Below are positions 1-9,382 of a stretch of DNA of 64,000 nucleotides, piece after piece; within the stretch, counting starts at the first letter, position 1, and the number at the start of each line of letters is the position of its first letter. This DNA comes from Candidatus Methanohalarchaeum thermophilum (GTDB lineage Archaea > Halobacteriota > Methanonatronarchaeia > Methanonatronarchaeales > Methanonatronarchaeaceae). A program made the position numbers and the translations under genes. The notes beneath the pieces are model-generated. The model saw nothing but the letters and a program-made list of their open reading frames with translations. It was not told the origin of the DNA and searched no databases. The stretch covers positions 1,623,498 to 1,687,497 of the forward strand of contig MSDW01000001.1 of the NCBI GenBank assembly GCA_001914405.1, given 5' to 3'.

Positions 1-507
1 GGAATGAGCAAACGACTTGAAAACTGACTCGAATACATGATGTTGGTTTTCACCTTTCGAGTAAATATGAAGTGTCATCCCACAGTGATTAACGAAAGAC
101 CTAAAAAAATGGTCTAGGTCTTCAGTTTTGACACCAGAAACAGATCCTGTTGGAATTTCTGAAACCAAATAACTTCTACCACACAGATCTAATGAAGTCT
201 CTGTTATCGCATCGTCCATAGGAATAGAAGCAGAACCAAATCGATTTATTTTTTCATAATCTATTATTTCTGAAAGCGTTTTACCTAAAACAATTCCGAT
301 ATCTTCTATAGTGTGGTGATATCCTACCTCTGTATCTCCCTCGGCTTCCAAGGTTAAACTTATTTCTCCATGTTTACAGAATGCTTCCAGCATGTGATCA
401 AAAAAGGGTATTCCTGAGGATATATTCAAATCATCTTTTTTGTCTAAGTTTAATTTTACTTTAATATCTGTTTCATCTGTAACTCTTTTTTTACTCGATT
501 TTCTCAA
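1..507 (-). CDS. hisB: Imidazoleglycerol-phosphate dehydratase (3'-truncated by window edge)
   Basis: It dehydrates imidazole-glycerol phosphate to imidazole-acetol phosphate in histidine synthesis. I translated the minus strand directly: a 169-codon frame stays open to the window edge, so about 20 C-terminal residues are missing. Visible family motifs are FFDHML (about residue 35), the metal-binding HHTIED (about 64), DDA (about 97) and the second His-rich motif NQHHVFES near the edge. The start is a TTG at 505-507, three nucleotides after the hisA stop, with GGTG upstream. The TTG start and tight spacing imply translation coupled to hisA in one operon. Confidence 0.93.
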   Translation of the reverse strand, partial: MRKSSKKRVTDETDIKVKLNLDKKDDLNISSGIPFFDHMLEAFCKHGEISLTLEAEGDTEVGYHHTIEDIGIVLGKTLSEIIDYEKINRFGSASIPMDDAITETSLDLCGRSYLVSEIPTGSVSGVKTEDLDHFFRSFVNHCGMTLHIYSKGENQHHVFESVFKSFAHS

Positions 508-509
508 TT

Positions 510-1238
510 TTAATCACCTAACGCATTTTTAGCTTCTTTTAAATTAATTTTTCCCTCATAGAGTGCCGTTCCAACCACTACCTCTTCAATACCTGCATCC
601 CTTAACGAAATCAAGTCACTTAAACTAGAGATTCCACCGGAAACGATAAGTTTCTTATCTACTTTTTTACTTACACTACGGATCCATTCAATATCGATGC
701 CTTCTAGTTTTCCCTCTTTAGCGATATCTGTTAATAAAAAACCATCCACCTCTTTTTCTTGGAAAAAATCTACAGCTCTGGTTACCGAAACTCCAGCGGA
801 TTCTTTCCATCCTTCGATCATTACTTCGTTATCTCTTGAATCTAGACAAATAAATAAACTAGTTTTAGTTTCCTTTAGCTCTTTCTTAGCTTCTTCAATG
901 AAATCAGGGTTATTAAATGCAGCACTACCTATAATTAATCTATCCACATCTAATTCACCTAATTCACGGACTTTTTGAGGGTTCCGTATCCCTCCTCCCA
1001 CCTGAATTGGTTTGTCTACTGAATTAATTATCTTTTTTATCAGATTAAGGTTTGACTGATCACCCTTAATTGCACCGTCTAAGTCTATTATGTGAAGCCT
1101 ATTAGCTCCTCTTTCAACCCACTCACTGGCCATTTCTACTGGATCACCGTATTCGGACCCGGTTCCAGGTCTGCCTTCAACTAACTGAACGCATTTTCCT
1201 TCTTTTATATCGATTGCTGGAGTTATCTCGAAAGACAT
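510..1238 (-). CDS. hisA: ProFAR isomerase HisA
   Basis: This is 1-(5-phosphoribosyl)-5-[(5-phosphoribosylamino)methylideneamino]imidazole-4-carboxamide isomerase, an Amadori rearrangement step of histidine synthesis. The 242-residue length is standard for this (beta/alpha)8 barrel. The N-terminal TPAID motif carries the first catalytic Asp. A GGGIR phosphate-binding loop (about residue 79), a second-half CLDSRD and the C-terminal GGI/VVGTALY phosphate site follow. HisF-specific features are absent, so I call HisA. It lies between hisG (38 nt upstream in transcription order) and hisB (3 nt downstream). Confidence 0.95.
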   Translation of the reverse strand: MSFEITPAIDIKEGKCVQLVEGRPGTGSEYGDPVEMASEWVERGANRLHIIDLDGAIKGDQSNLNLIKKIINSVDKPIQVGGGIRNPQKVRELGELDVDRLIIGSAAFNNPDFIEEAKKELKETKTSLFICLDSRDNEVMIEGWKESAGVSVTRAVDFFQEKEVDGFLLTDIAKEGKLEGIDIEWIRSVSKKVDKKLIVSGGISSLSDLISLRDAGIEEVVVGTALYEGKINLKEAKNALGD

Positions 1239-1276
1239 ATTAATCGATTATTTGGATAAATTATGGGGCTATTAGA

Positions 1277-2134
1277 TTATGGAACTATTCTATCAATCGA
1301 TGTTACAAGTATGTCCTGAGCACCTATTTCTTTTAAGTCGTTTATTAGTTTATATATCTTTGATTCATCTACAACAACATGAACTGCCTTCATTCCGTTA
1401 TTTGATTCGACTCTCATGATAGTTGGTCCTGAAAGACCAGGTAACTTCTCTTTTATTTCATCTAATTTGTCTTTTGGGGCGTTCATCATTACATACTTCT
1501 TTTTTTCGCCTCGGATAACGCTTTCAAGTGCTCTTTTTACTTCAAATATCTTTTCTTTACTATCTTCCAAAGCATCCTTGTTTGAAATCAAATGAACAGA
1601 TGTATCCATTACTTTTTCGATTATTTCAAGTCTATTCATCCTCAGAGTTGTTCCAGTACTTGTTAAATCGATAATAGCATCAGCTATTCCAACTTGAGGA
1701 GTCATCTCAGTTGCTCCGCTTACTTCAATGATCTCCGGGGAAACACCCTTTTTCTCAAAGAAATTCGAAGAAACGGAGGGAAACTCCGTAACTATCTTCA
1801 TGTCATCGGTTATATCATCAGTTAATTCGATTTCCGAGTCTTCTGGAGCTGCTAAAACCATTTCCGCTTTACCATACTCTAAGTCCATTAGTACCTCTAC
1901 ATCAACTTCTGTCTCTCTTATGAAATCTAGACTCGTTATACCTACTTCGGCAGCTCCGTCTTGAATGTATTCAGGTATATCTCCTGTCCTAGCAAAAAGC
2001 AGTTCCACGCTTGGATCACTAGTTTCGGCAAAGAGCTTTCTTTTCCCTTTATCTAATACATGAAGCCCTGCTTTCTCCAGTAAATCGATAGTTGGTTCGT
2101 ATACTCTTCCTTTATTTGGTACAGCTATCTTCAT
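1277..2134 (-). CDS. hisG: ATP phosphoribosyltransferase, long form
   Basis: HisG catalyses the first committed step of histidine synthesis, joining ATP and PRPP. At 285 residues it is the long form: a catalytic bilobed domain (about 1-210) with MKIAVPNKGR at the start and the PRPP-loop-like DLTSTGTTLR (about 157-166), then a C-terminal ACT-like regulatory domain (about 215-285) that usually mediates histidine feedback and removes the need for HisZ. It is the first gene of the visible minus-strand his cluster and diverges from the purine salvage operon starting at 2239. The 104-bp AT-rich divergent gap should hold both promoters. Confidence 0.95.
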   Translation of the reverse strand: MKIAVPNKGRVYEPTIDLLEKAGLHVLDKGKRKLFAETSDPSVELLFARTGDIPEYIQDGAAEVGITSLDFIRETEVDVEVLMDLEYGKAEMVLAAPEDSEIELTDDITDDMKIVTEFPSVSSNFFEKKGVSPEIIEVSGATEMTPQVGIADAIIDLTSTGTTLRMNRLEIIEKVMDTSVHLISNKDALEDSKEKIFEVKRALESVIRGEKKKYVMMNAPKDKLDEIKEKLPGLSGPTIMRVESNNGMKAVHVVVDESKIYKLINDLKEIGAQDILVTSIDRIVP

Positions 2135-2238
2135 TATTTCCCTTTCTTTGATAAAATCATATTCTGGAATTTATTTAAAATAGTCTTCGTAAATGTTATA
2201 TTTATCTCTTATTTAATAGAAATGGGGTATTAATAGAG

Positions 2239-2925
2239 ATGTCTTTACCTGAAGAATTTAAATGTGTCGTTACTACTTGGGATTACATATATGATCTATG
2301 TAGAGATGTTTCAAGAGAAGTTAAAGATTCTGGATTTGAACCCGAGGTCATCGTTGCATTGGCCAGAGGAGGTTGGTTTGCGGGAAGAGTTTTATGTGAT
2401 TTTTTAGGATTAGATGATCTCGAAAGCTTGAAAATAGAACACTATGTAGGAACAGCTGCAACAAAGGAAGGAGCAGAAGTAAAATATCCTGTAGCAGATA
2501 AAGCAGTTAAAAACAAAGATGTTCTATTAGTTGATGATATAACTGATACCGGGCAGAGCCTGATAGAGGCAACTAATTACCTGAATGAACAGAATCCCAG
2601 TGATTACAGGACGGCTACTTTACAGTATTTACAGAGCAGTAAAGCGGACCCAGATTACATTGGTGAAGAACTCGATGAATGGGCTTGGATTATTTATCCG
2701 TGGAATTTTATCGAAGATATGATCGACCTAATACAGCAGTTGATGGATAAGGAAGATGTCGAGAGGATAAGTAAAAAGGAAATAAGAAAAGGCCTAAAGA
2801 AGTATAACCAAATAGACCCTTTGTGGTTTGAAATAGCACAACCTGACAGATTAGAAGAAGTTTTAGAAGAAATGGAATTTAGAGGTATATTAGAAAAAGA
2901 TGGAAACGAATGGGTGATGTGTTAA
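2239..2925 (+). CDS. Purine-type phosphoribosyltransferase
   Basis: A type I phosphoribosyltransferase of 228 residues. The PRPP signature VLLVDDITDTGQS lies at about residues 94-106, and ALARGGWFAGR (about 40-50) matches the PPi-binding loop region. The roughly 75 residues after the PRTase core form a charged, probably helical extension, longer than in bacterial Hpt. The family (archaeal Hpt/Gpt-like, COG2236) salvages hypoxanthine/guanine or xanthine; the substrate cannot be fixed from sequence. The stop codon directly abuts the ATG of the next gene, an MTA/MTI phosphorylase that releases a purine base. This suggests the PRTase recycles that base to a nucleotide. Confidence 0.85.
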   Translation: MSLPEEFKCVVTTWDYIYDLCRDVSREVKDSGFEPEVIVALARGGWFAGRVLCDFLGLDDLESLKIEHYVGTAATKEGAEVKYPVADKAVKNKDVLLVDDITDTGQSLIEATNYLNEQNPSDYRTATLQYLQSSKADPDYIGEELDEWAWIIYPWNFIEDMIDLIQQLMDKEDVERISKKEIRKGLKKYNQIDPLWFEIAQPDRLEEVLEEMEFRGILEKDGNEWVMC

Positions 2926-3780
2926 ATGCCAGAAATTGGGATAATAGGTGGAAGCGGCATATACGACCCTGAACTCATAAAACAGGCTGAAGAAAAAAAA
3001 GTTGCCACGCCGTTTGGCGATCCCTCTTCAAGTCCAATTATAGGAGAAATCAAAGGCAAGGAAGTAGCTTTTATAGCTAGACATGGCAAAGAACACATTT
3101 ATAATCCAACTGAGGTAAACTACAGGGCAAACATATATGCACTCAAAAAACTAGGAGTAAATAGAATTTTAGCTACAAATGCAGTAGGCAGCTTAAAGAA
3201 AGAGATTGAGCCAACTGATATTGTAATACCAGATCAAATATTTGATAGAACTAAGAAAAGAGAATCCACCTTTTTTGAAGATGGTGCTGTAGCTCATGTT
3301 GGATTCGCAGACCCCTACTGCAATCAACTCAGAAAACTGATTAATAATGAAATAGGAGATAGCAATTCTTTTTCGCTGAAAGAAGAAGGAACCTATGTGT
3401 GTATCGAAGGACCAATGTTTTCTACCAAAGCAGAATCAGATTTCTATAGGAAACAGGGCTTTGATGTGATAGGAATGACGGCTATACCTGAAGCAAAGTT
3501 AGCTAGAGAAGCTGAAATCTGTTACACCATGATAGCTGCGATAACAGATTATGATGTATGGCATACGGAGGAAGAAGTTAGCATGGAGCTGATTTTACAA
3601 AGAATGCAAAAAAATGAAAAAACCATAAAGAGGATATTAGAAAAGGTAATACCACAGATACCAGAAGAGAGGAAATGTGAATGTAAAAAAGCTTTAGAAG
3701 GAAGTATCACTACCGAACCAGCTAATATGTCAGATGAAGTAAAAGAAAAACTATCTATATTACTAAAAGACTACATTTGA
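2926..3780 (+). CDS. 5'-Methylthioadenosine/methylthioinosine phosphorylase
   Basis: A nucleoside phosphorylase of the PNP/MTAP family, 284 residues. [11 protein letters not shown] at residues 4-14 is the phosphate-binding start typical of [14 protein letters not shown] (about 161-170) and the substrate-loop Met in [13 protein letters not shown] follow, with TDYDVW near residue 210. It cleaves the N-glycosidic bond with phosphate, giving the base and 5-methylthioribose 1-phosphate. Known methanogens use deaminated methylthioinosine as substrate together with an MTA/SAH deaminase. The deaminase gene lies 7 nt downstream, so methylthioinosine phosphorylase is the likelier activity here; the distinction is inference. 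It forms a tight operon with the upstream PRTase. Confidence 0.88.
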   Translation: MPEIGIIGGSGIYDPELIKQAEEKKVATPFGDPSSSPIIGEIKGKEVAFIARHGKEHIYNPTEVNYRANIYALKKLGVNRILATNAVGSLKKEIEPTDIVIPDQIFDRTKKRESTFFEDGAVAHVGFADPYCNQLRKLINNEIGDSNSFSLKEEGTYVCIEGPMFSTKAESDFYRKQGFDVIGMTAIPEAKLAREAEICYTMIAAITDYDVWHTEEEVSMELILQRMQKNEKTIKRILEKVIPQIPEERKCECKKALEGSITTEPANMSDEVKEKLSILLKDYI

Positions 3781-3787
3781 TCTAAAA

Positions 3788-5089
3788 ATGGATATTGATC
3801 TAATACTTAAAGACGGTTACACTATTCCTATTACCAGTAAACCAAGGAAATTAACTATAGCCATAGATGAAGGCCGAATAATAGATTTAGGCGATAAAAA
3901 AACAATAAAAAACAAATATTCAGGTAAAGAGATCGATGCCTCCAGAAAAATAGTTTTACCTGGCCTAATCAACACTCATTCCCATATTCCTATGACTTTG
4001 CTCAGGGGTTTAGCTGATGATTTACCTCTAAAAACTTGGCTAGAAGACTACATATGGCCAGCTGAAGCTAACTTAGAAGCTACTGATATCTATAGAGGAG
4101 CAATGTTAGGTTGCATGGAACTAATTAAGAATGGGATAACCTGTTTCAATGATATGTACTTTCATATGGAACAGGTAGCTGAGGTGGTTAAGGAAACTGG
4201 GTTAAGAGCAAATCTGTCCTATGGAATGGTAACAAAAAATAAGGAAGGAAACGAGATAGAGGAAGAACTTAGAGAGGGAGTAAGTTTTGCCGAGAGATAC
4301 CAGGGCCAAGCAGATGGGAAAATAACTACATCATTAGCACCTCATTCCCCGTCCACCTGTTCCAAGTCCTTTTTGGAGGAAACCCGTGAAAAAGCGAGAG
4401 GAAGGATCCAGATACATTTATCCGAGACAGAGGAAGAATTTGAAGAGATCCATAGTAAACATGGTATGACCCCGGTTCAATACTTAGATGAGATTGGGTT
4501 ACTCTCTCCTGATTTGTTGGCTGCTCATTCAGTTCACTTAGCCAATAAAGACTTAGGGCTTCTCCACCAAAACCAAGTCAAAGTATCCCACAACCCCTCT
4601 AGTAATATGAAACTGGCGTCAGGAGCCGCTCCAGTCCAGGATATGATAGACTATGGCCTAACTGTTTCCTTAGGCACTGATGGAGCAGCATCAAACAATT
4701 GTTTAAATATATTTAGAGAAATGAAAACCGCAGCTTTATTACAAAAGATAAAAAATGGAGATCCAACTTCATTAAAAGCGAGAGATGCCTTAAAGATGGC
4801 TACAATCAATGGCGCATCATCACTAGGATTGGAAGATGAAATTGGTTCAATCGAAGAAGGAAAAAAAGCCGATATTATCTTATTAAATGGGAATGAATCA
4901 ACGCTTAATCCACGATATGACATTGTTTCTAATCTAGTTTACTCTGCAAATGGCTCAGAAGTAACAGATGTTTTAGTAGATGGAGAAATAATAATGAGGG
5001 AAAATTCTCTTTTGACCCTTGATGAAAGAGAAGTACTTAAAAGAACGGAAAAGAGTTCAAAGAAAATTAGATCTAAGGTGATTGAATGA
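3788..5089 (+). CDS. mtaD: 5'-Methylthioadenosine / S-adenosylhomocysteine deaminase
   Basis: An amidohydrolase of 433 residues that converts adenosine-type nucleosides (MTA, SAH, 5'-deoxyadenosine) to inosine forms. The metal ligands are visible in order: NTHSHIP (HxH, about 61-63), HLSETEEE (His about 215), AHSVHL (His about 245) and [10 protein letters not shown] (Asp about 294). The C-terminal part returns to the composite beta-sandwich that starts the protein (IIDLG ... [10 protein letters not shown]). The last 4 nt overlap the next ORF (ATGA), which encodes SAH hydrolase, so two routes for SAH disposal are cotranscribed. In methanogens this protein is also called DadD. Confidence 0.93.
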   Translation: MDIDLILKDGYTIPITSKPRKLTIAIDEGRIIDLGDKKTIKNKYSGKEIDASRKIVLPGLINTHSHIPMTLLRGLADDLPLKTWLEDYIWPAEANLEATDIYRGAMLGCMELIKNGITCFNDMYFHMEQVAEVVKETGLRANLSYGMVTKNKEGNEIEEELREGVSFAERYQGQADGKITTSLAPHSPSTCSKSFLEETREKARGRIQIHLSETEEEFEEIHSKHGMTPVQYLDEIGLLSPDLLAAHSVHLANKDLGLLHQNQVKVSHNPSSNMKLASGAAPVQDMIDYGLTVSLGTDGAASNNCLNIFREMKTAALLQKIKNGDPTSLKARDALKMATINGASSLGLEDEIGSIEEGKKADIILLNGNESTLNPRYDIVSNLVYSANGSEVTDVLVDGEIIMRENSLLTLDEREVLKRTEKSSKKIRSKVIE

Positions 5090-6315
5090 ATAAAGGTAGA
5101 GAAAAGATTGAATGGGTAAAAAGAAATATGCCCGTATTAAGCGAAATTAAAGAGAGATTTAAAGAAAAAAAGCCATTAGAAGGCCATAAAATAGGTATGG
5201 CTCTTCATGTAGAACCTAAAACCGCTAATTTAGTTGAAACACTAAGAGATGGAGGAGCAGAAATAGCTATAACCGGATGTAATCCACTGAGTACACAAGA
5301 CGATGTTTCCAAATACTTAGATAACGAAAAAGGAATAAGATCATACGCTAAAAGAGGAGTAAATACGGAAGAATACTACGAAGCTATCGATAATGTATTA
5401 GATTTCCACCCAGACATAACTATAGACGATGGAGCAGACCTCGTTTTTAGACTTCATAGTGAGAGACCAAACCAGATAGACGAAATAATAGGAGGATCCG
5501 AAGAAACTACTACAGGAGTAAAAAGATTAGAGTCAATGGAATCAGATAATGCCCTAAAATATCCTATAATAGCTGTGAACGATACACCAATGAAAAGACA
5601 CTTCGATAATGTACACGGAACCGGAGAATCCACGCTTTCAGCAATAATGGCAACCACTAACCTACAAATTTCTGGAAAAAATATAGTAGTAGCCGGATAT
5701 GGATACTGTAGTAGCGGGGTCGCTAAAAAAGCAAAGGCCCTAGGAGCAAGAGTAACAGTAACCGAAGTAAAACCAAGAAAAGCTCTAGAAGCAGTTATGG
5801 ACGGATACGAAGTAAAAAAAATGGAGAAAGCAATACAAAAAGCAGATATTGTCGTAACCGCTACTGGTAACAAAAATGTAATAGGACGAGAAGAACTAAA
5901 AAAGATAAACAATGGAGCAGTCCTAGCAAACTCAGGGCACTTCAATGTAGAAATAGATCTAGAAGCAGCAGAAGATCTAGCCAACAATGTAAAAGAAATT
6001 AGAGAAGGAATTAAAAAATACGAATTAAGTGATGACAGAAACTTCTATGTTTTAGCAGAAGGCCGACTAGTAAATCTAGCAGCACCACTAGGATTCGGCC
6101 ACCCAATAGAAGTAATGGACCTAAGCTTTTCCATCCAAGCTCTATCAGTACAACACCTCGCCAAAAACCCTGAACTACAACCCGGAGTCAAAAAAGTACC
6201 TCAAAAAATTGACGAAAAAGTTGCAGAAATTAAACTAAAAACAATGGACATCGAAATAGATGAATTAACCTCAGAACAAAAAGATTACCTAACATCATGG
6301 AAATCAGGAACCTAA
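5086..6315 (+). CDS. ahcY: Adenosylhomocysteinase
   Basis: S-adenosylhomocysteine hydrolase, 409 residues, the short archaeal form. Motifs are: N-terminal [11 protein letters not shown], the [11 protein letters not shown] segment carrying the catalytic Lys and Asp, GTGESTLSA, an NAD-binding [10 protein letters not shown] Rossmann loop (about 203-212) and the C-terminal [12 protein letters not shown]. The usual GYGWxGxG has Tyr for Trp and Ser-Ser for the middle residues. The ATG overlaps the upstream TGA, so it is translationally coupled to mtaD. The coding strand becomes very A/C-rich toward the end and stays so in the 3' flank. Confidence 0.94.
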   Translation: MNKGREKIEWVKRNMPVLSEIKERFKEKKPLEGHKIGMALHVEPKTANLVETLRDGGAEIAITGCNPLSTQDDVSKYLDNEKGIRSYAKRGVNTEEYYEAIDNVLDFHPDITIDDGADLVFRLHSERPNQIDEIIGGSEETTTGVKRLESMESDNALKYPIIAVNDTPMKRHFDNVHGTGESTLSAIMATTNLQISGKNIVVAGYGYCSSGVAKKAKALGARVTVTEVKPRKALEAVMDGYEVKKMEKAIQKADIVVTATGNKNVIGREELKKINNGAVLANSGHFNVEIDLEAAEDLANNVKEIREGIKKYELSDDRNFYVLAEGRLVNLAAPLGFGHPIEVMDLSFSIQALSVQHLAKNPELQPGVKKVPQKIDEKVAEIKLKTMDIEIDELTSEQKDYLTSWKSGT

Positions 6316-6650
6316 ACACCAAGAAAAAAACATAAAAACAAAAAACCAACAATAAAAAAACAAAACAAAATAAAAGACAACAGAAACCAAAAATCACCAT
6401 AACATAAACAAAATAAAATGAAACAGCTAAGAACCTAGATTATTTTTATTTTTATTTTTTTTAAGGAGGAAATAGGGAAAGAACTGGTCTTTTTACTCCT
6501 TGATAACTGGCTTATGGTTGGTATTTTTATTGGTTATGGGATCTGGATGATAGATGTTTTTTTTAGTAGGTAAGTTGAGTGGATAGGAGGATTTGGTTTG
6601 AAGAGGAAAAATTTAGTCTTGGGAGAAATATTTTTTAGGGAAGTAATAGT
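6316..6650 (+). other. Intergenic: A/C-rich trailer then T-tract
   Basis: The first roughly 110 bases after ahcY are nearly G-free A/C-rich sequence. A run of T-rich sequence at about 6438-6463 follows and is a plausible archaeal U-tract terminator for the 2239-6315 operon. The rest is G/T-rich and leads into rfcS. I see no ORF or RNA gene. Confidence 0.5.
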
Positions 6651-7616
6651 ATGAGTGGTGGAAAACAGGAGATCTGGATAGAGAAATATAGGCCTGATAG
6701 GTTGGATGATGTTGTTGGACAGGATGAAATAACTAAGAGACTTAAGTCATATGTTAAAACTGGTAATCTTCCTCATTTATTGTTTGCTGGGCCGCCTGGA
6801 GTTGGTAAAACTGCTTCTGCAGTTGCGATAGCTAAAGAGCTTTTTGGTGAAACTTGGAGAGATAATTTTACTGAATTAAATGCAAGTGATGAAAGAGGTA
6901 TAGATGTTGTCAGAAGCAAAATTAAGAACTTTGCTAGGTCTTCTACTATAGGGGATGCGGATTACAAAGTTATATTTTTGGATGAGTCTGATTCTCTGAC
7001 ATCGGACGCCCAATCTGCATTAAGAAGAACTATGGAGAAATTCAGTGACAATGCTAGATTTATTTTGAGCGCAAATTATTCTTCAAAGATCATAGAACCA
7101 ATCCAGTCTCGATGTGCAGTATTTAGGTTTTCTAGGATACCTGAAGAAGCTATTGAAGAGAGAATTAAGTATATAATAGATGAAGAGGATATAGAGATAT
7201 CTGAAGAAGCAATAAGAGCACTTAAAAACATATCGAGTGGGGATATGAGAAGAGCTATAAATACTCTACAATCTGCTGCCTCTCTTGAAGGAGAAATCAA
7301 AGAAGATGATGTATTTAGAATATCCGCGAAACCTCATCCAAGAGAAGTTAAAGCTATGATGAAAAAAGCGGTTACCGGTAGCTTCATGGAGGCAAAAGAA
7401 GACCTAAATGAATTAATGGAGAAAAGAGGTTTAGCTGGCGAGGACATCATAAAAGAGATCCATAACTCAATCTTCGAACTCGATATCCCGAATAAGAGAA
7501 AAATAGAGATAATAGACAGAGTAGGAGATGTAGAATACTACATAATCGAGGGAGCGGACAGTAGACTTCAGTTAGAATCCCTTTTAGCAAAGTTATCCCT
7601 CATCCCATCCCAATAA
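6651..7616 (+). CDS. rfcS: Replication factor C small subunit
   Basis: An AAA+ clamp-loader subunit of 321 residues that loads PCNA onto primed DNA with RfcL. Visible features are IWIEKYRPDRLDDVVGQ at the start, Walker A GPPGVGKT (about 46-53), the TELNASDERGID box, Walker B FLDESD (a DESD variant of the common DEAD/DECD), the SRC motif IQSRCAVFRF with the trans-acting Arg finger, and a C-terminal collar domain. No intein interrupts Walker A, unlike in several euryarchaea. It appears monocistronic; the ATG is preceded by G-rich sequence without a strong Shine-Dalgarno. Confidence 0.96.
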   Translation: MSGGKQEIWIEKYRPDRLDDVVGQDEITKRLKSYVKTGNLPHLLFAGPPGVGKTASAVAIAKELFGETWRDNFTELNASDERGIDVVRSKIKNFARSSTIGDADYKVIFLDESDSLTSDAQSALRRTMEKFSDNARFILSANYSSKIIEPIQSRCAVFRFSRIPEEAIEERIKYIIDEEDIEISEEAIRALKNISSGDMRRAINTLQSAASLEGEIKEDDVFRISAKPHPREVKAMMKKAVTGSFMEAKEDLNELMEKRGLAGEDIIKEIHNSIFELDIPNKRKIEIIDRVGDVEYYIIEGADSRLQLESLLAKLSLIPSQ

Positions 7617-7651
7617 TAGGTAATCAACAACACATAAACACATATTAACTA

Positions 7652-7714
7652 GTGACTTTTTCCCCTACCAAAATCAGAGATTCTGGAGAGGGTCTTTTCA
7701 CCCATTAAGATAAA
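7652..7714 (-). repeat. Palindromic box, copy a
   Basis: One of nine copies of a roughly 60-bp imperfect palindrome. Read on the minus strand it runs TTATCTTAATGGGTGA, AAAGACCC, a stem AAATC/GATTT-type inner arm, GGTAGGGG, then GTCAC. The outer arms here are GTGA/TCAC. It sits directly upstream of the glycosylase start. Confidence 0.7.
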
Positions 7715-7733
7715 CTTGGGAGCATATTTTTGT

Positions 7734-8579
7734 ATGATGAAAATACCAAAAAAAGAAATTGACATGGAGAAAACTCTTTTTAGTGGACAACCACTTCACT
7801 TTGTCTTTAACGAAATAGACAGAGGATATATAGGTTACCTAAAAGATGGAAAGAAATACTCTCCTATAATGATCAAGGAAGAAGATAAAAACTATATAAT
7901 AAAAAGTGAATTACCTCAAACGAAGATAAAAGAATACTTTGGTCTTAAAGAAGATCTAAATAGAGTATATCAAAAAATAGAGACAGATAACTATATTAAA
8001 AAGGCAATAAAAAACTATAGAGGACTAAGGATAACAAAAACTGACCCCCTTTTATCCATAGTTGTTTTTATAGTTTCATCTAACAATAACTTGAGGAATA
8101 TTAGGTCTTTTTTAACCAATCTATCAAGAGAATACGGAAGGAAAATCACAGTATCTGGAGAAAAAATCCAGACCCCTCCAAGAGATAAAAAACTATTCAA
8201 TTTAACTAAAGAAGACTTTAAAAAATGTAAAGCCGGTTATAGGTCAAAGTACCTAGAAAAGTCCTTAAACATGATCTCAACTGGAGAAGTAGACCTAGAC
8301 AAAATACAAGACAAAGAAAACTCACTCGTAAAAAAAGAACTAAAAAACCTCTACGGTGTTGGAGAAAAGGTCTCAGAATGCATAAGCTTATTTAGCTACA
8401 AAAACCTAGACGCCTTCCCAATAGATACAAACATCAGAGACATAATGAAAAAGAGATACTTAGACCAAAAAGAACCCAAAGAGATATCCGATAATGAAAT
8501 AAGAGAACTTGCCAAGAAAAAATGGAAAAACTACGCTGGATACGCTCAACAATACCTCTACAAAGAAGCTATTTCTTAA
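7734..8579 (+). CDS. OGG1-type DNA glycosylase/AP lyase
   Basis: A helix-hairpin-helix GPD-superfamily glycosylase that excises 8-oxoguanine. The hairpin reads LYGVGEKVSECISL, with the catalytic Lys, and PIDTNI supplies the general-base Asp; this Lys...PxDxxI arrangement is that of OGG1 and OGG2. The N-terminal region (SGQPLHFVF ... GYIGYL) matches the OGG1 N-terminal beta domain. An in-frame TTG at 7716 would add six residues, but the palindromic box ends at 7714, so I prefer the ATG at 7734 (or 7737). The 3' end overlaps the convergent DUF2240 gene by 11 bp. Confidence 0.88.
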   Translation: MMKIPKKEIDMEKTLFSGQPLHFVFNEIDRGYIGYLKDGKKYSPIMIKEEDKNYIIKSELPQTKIKEYFGLKEDLNRVYQKIETDNYIKKAIKNYRGLRITKTDPLLSIVVFIVSSNNNLRNIRSFLTNLSREYGRKITVSGEKIQTPPRDKKLFNLTKEDFKKCKAGYRSKYLEKSLNMISTGEVDLDKIQDKENSLVKKELKNLYGVGEKVSECISLFSYKNLDAFPIDTNIRDIMKKRYLDQKEPKEISDNEIRELAKKKWKNYAGYAQQYLYKEAIS

Positions 8580-9063
8580 GGGCCTTAATTTTTTGTTCCC
8601 TTAAATCATTCACTTCAACATCCAGCTCCTCGCAAAGAACCAAGCCAGCAGTTTCCACATCAACTAATTTATCAAGTTCCTCTTGGATATCATTGATACT
8701 AGAAAAAATCTTCTTCTTCCCTATACCCTTCTCTTTTCTAATTCTCTCAATGATCTCCTGAAACAAAGAGTTATTCTCCGACTTCACTCTCTCTATTAAC
8801 CCCTCACTAGGTTCAAACGCATGATGAACATCTATCTCTTCAATCTCCGAATTTAATCTAACTTTATTTTTTTCTTTTTCCAATATTGCATTATTTAAAC
8901 CATACTTTAGTAGTTCCTTCGATTCCTCAAAAGAAAACCAATCTAAATCCAAAGAATAAGCAAATAAAAACTCCTTTTTATTTAACTCTTCAACGCCCTT
9001 CCGATTAAAAGGAACTATCAAAGCCTTCAGTATATCCTCATCAACATGGTCTACTAATGACAT
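8569..9063 (-). CDS. DUF2240 family protein
   Basis: A 164-residue protein matching the archaeal DUF2240 family, common in haloarchaea. The recognisable N-terminus includes IVPFNRKGVEELNKKEF and LDLDWFSFEESKELL, followed by a charged region and a helical C-terminus. The function is unknown; the N-terminal half looks like a winged-helix fold. Its start overlaps the 3' end of the zpr1-like ORF by 23 nt, so it is the last gene of a coupled sepF-zpr1-DUF2240 operon. Its 3' end overlaps the glycosylase gene on the other strand. Confidence 0.75.
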   Translation of the reverse strand: MSLVDHVDEDILKALIVPFNRKGVEELNKKEFLFAYSLDLDWFSFEESKELLKYGLNNAILEKEKNKVRLNSEIEEIDVHHAFEPSEGLIERVKSENNSLFQEIIERIRKEKGIGKKKIFSSINDIQEELDKLVDVETAGLVLCEELDVEVNDLREQKIKALKK

Positions 9064-9382
9064 TGCTGTCCTCCTCAGGATCTTCTATAACTACCCTTAT
9101 ATTATCTTTTCCTTCCTTTACATCCGATATAAGCTCTAATAGATCTCTCTTCCTCTTATTATCTTCTCCAAACCTCTCAATGACATTAGCCAAATTATCT
9201 AAAATATCCCTAATCCTAAATTTACTAGTTTTAGAACCCGGACCCGGCTCAATCTCTATTCCATAACCTGGAATCCTAATAGCAGCCGTTTCAGATCTTT
9301 TCACCAAAATCTCTAGATCCTTCTTCTCTTCAACCTTAATCTCTATCTTTTCTCTACCTGAAGTCTCCTCCACCAATGACAC
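9041..9382 (-). CDS. ZPR1 C-terminal (beta) domain protein lacking the zinc ribbon
   Basis: A 113-residue protein whose sequence matches the domain after the zinc finger in archaeal ZPR1 proteins: LVKRSETAAIRIPGYGIEIE, then EPGPGS, then the helical NLANVIERF segment and VVIEDPEEDSNVI near the end. ZPR1 normally begins with a CxxC...CxxC ribbon. Here there is no cysteine pair, and the DNA upstream is occupied by sepF, which overlaps the start by 29 nt. It is therefore a zinc-ribbon-less form or a fixed truncation. The overlaps on both sides suggest it is still translated. The role of archaeal ZPR1 is poorly known; in eukaryotes it binds eEF1A. Confidence 0.78.
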   Translation of the reverse strand: MSLVEETSGREKIEIKVEEKKDLEILVKRSETAAIRIPGYGIEIEPGPGSKTSKFRIRDILDNLANVIERFGEDNKRKRDLLELISDVKEGKDNIRVVIEDPEEDSNVISRPC

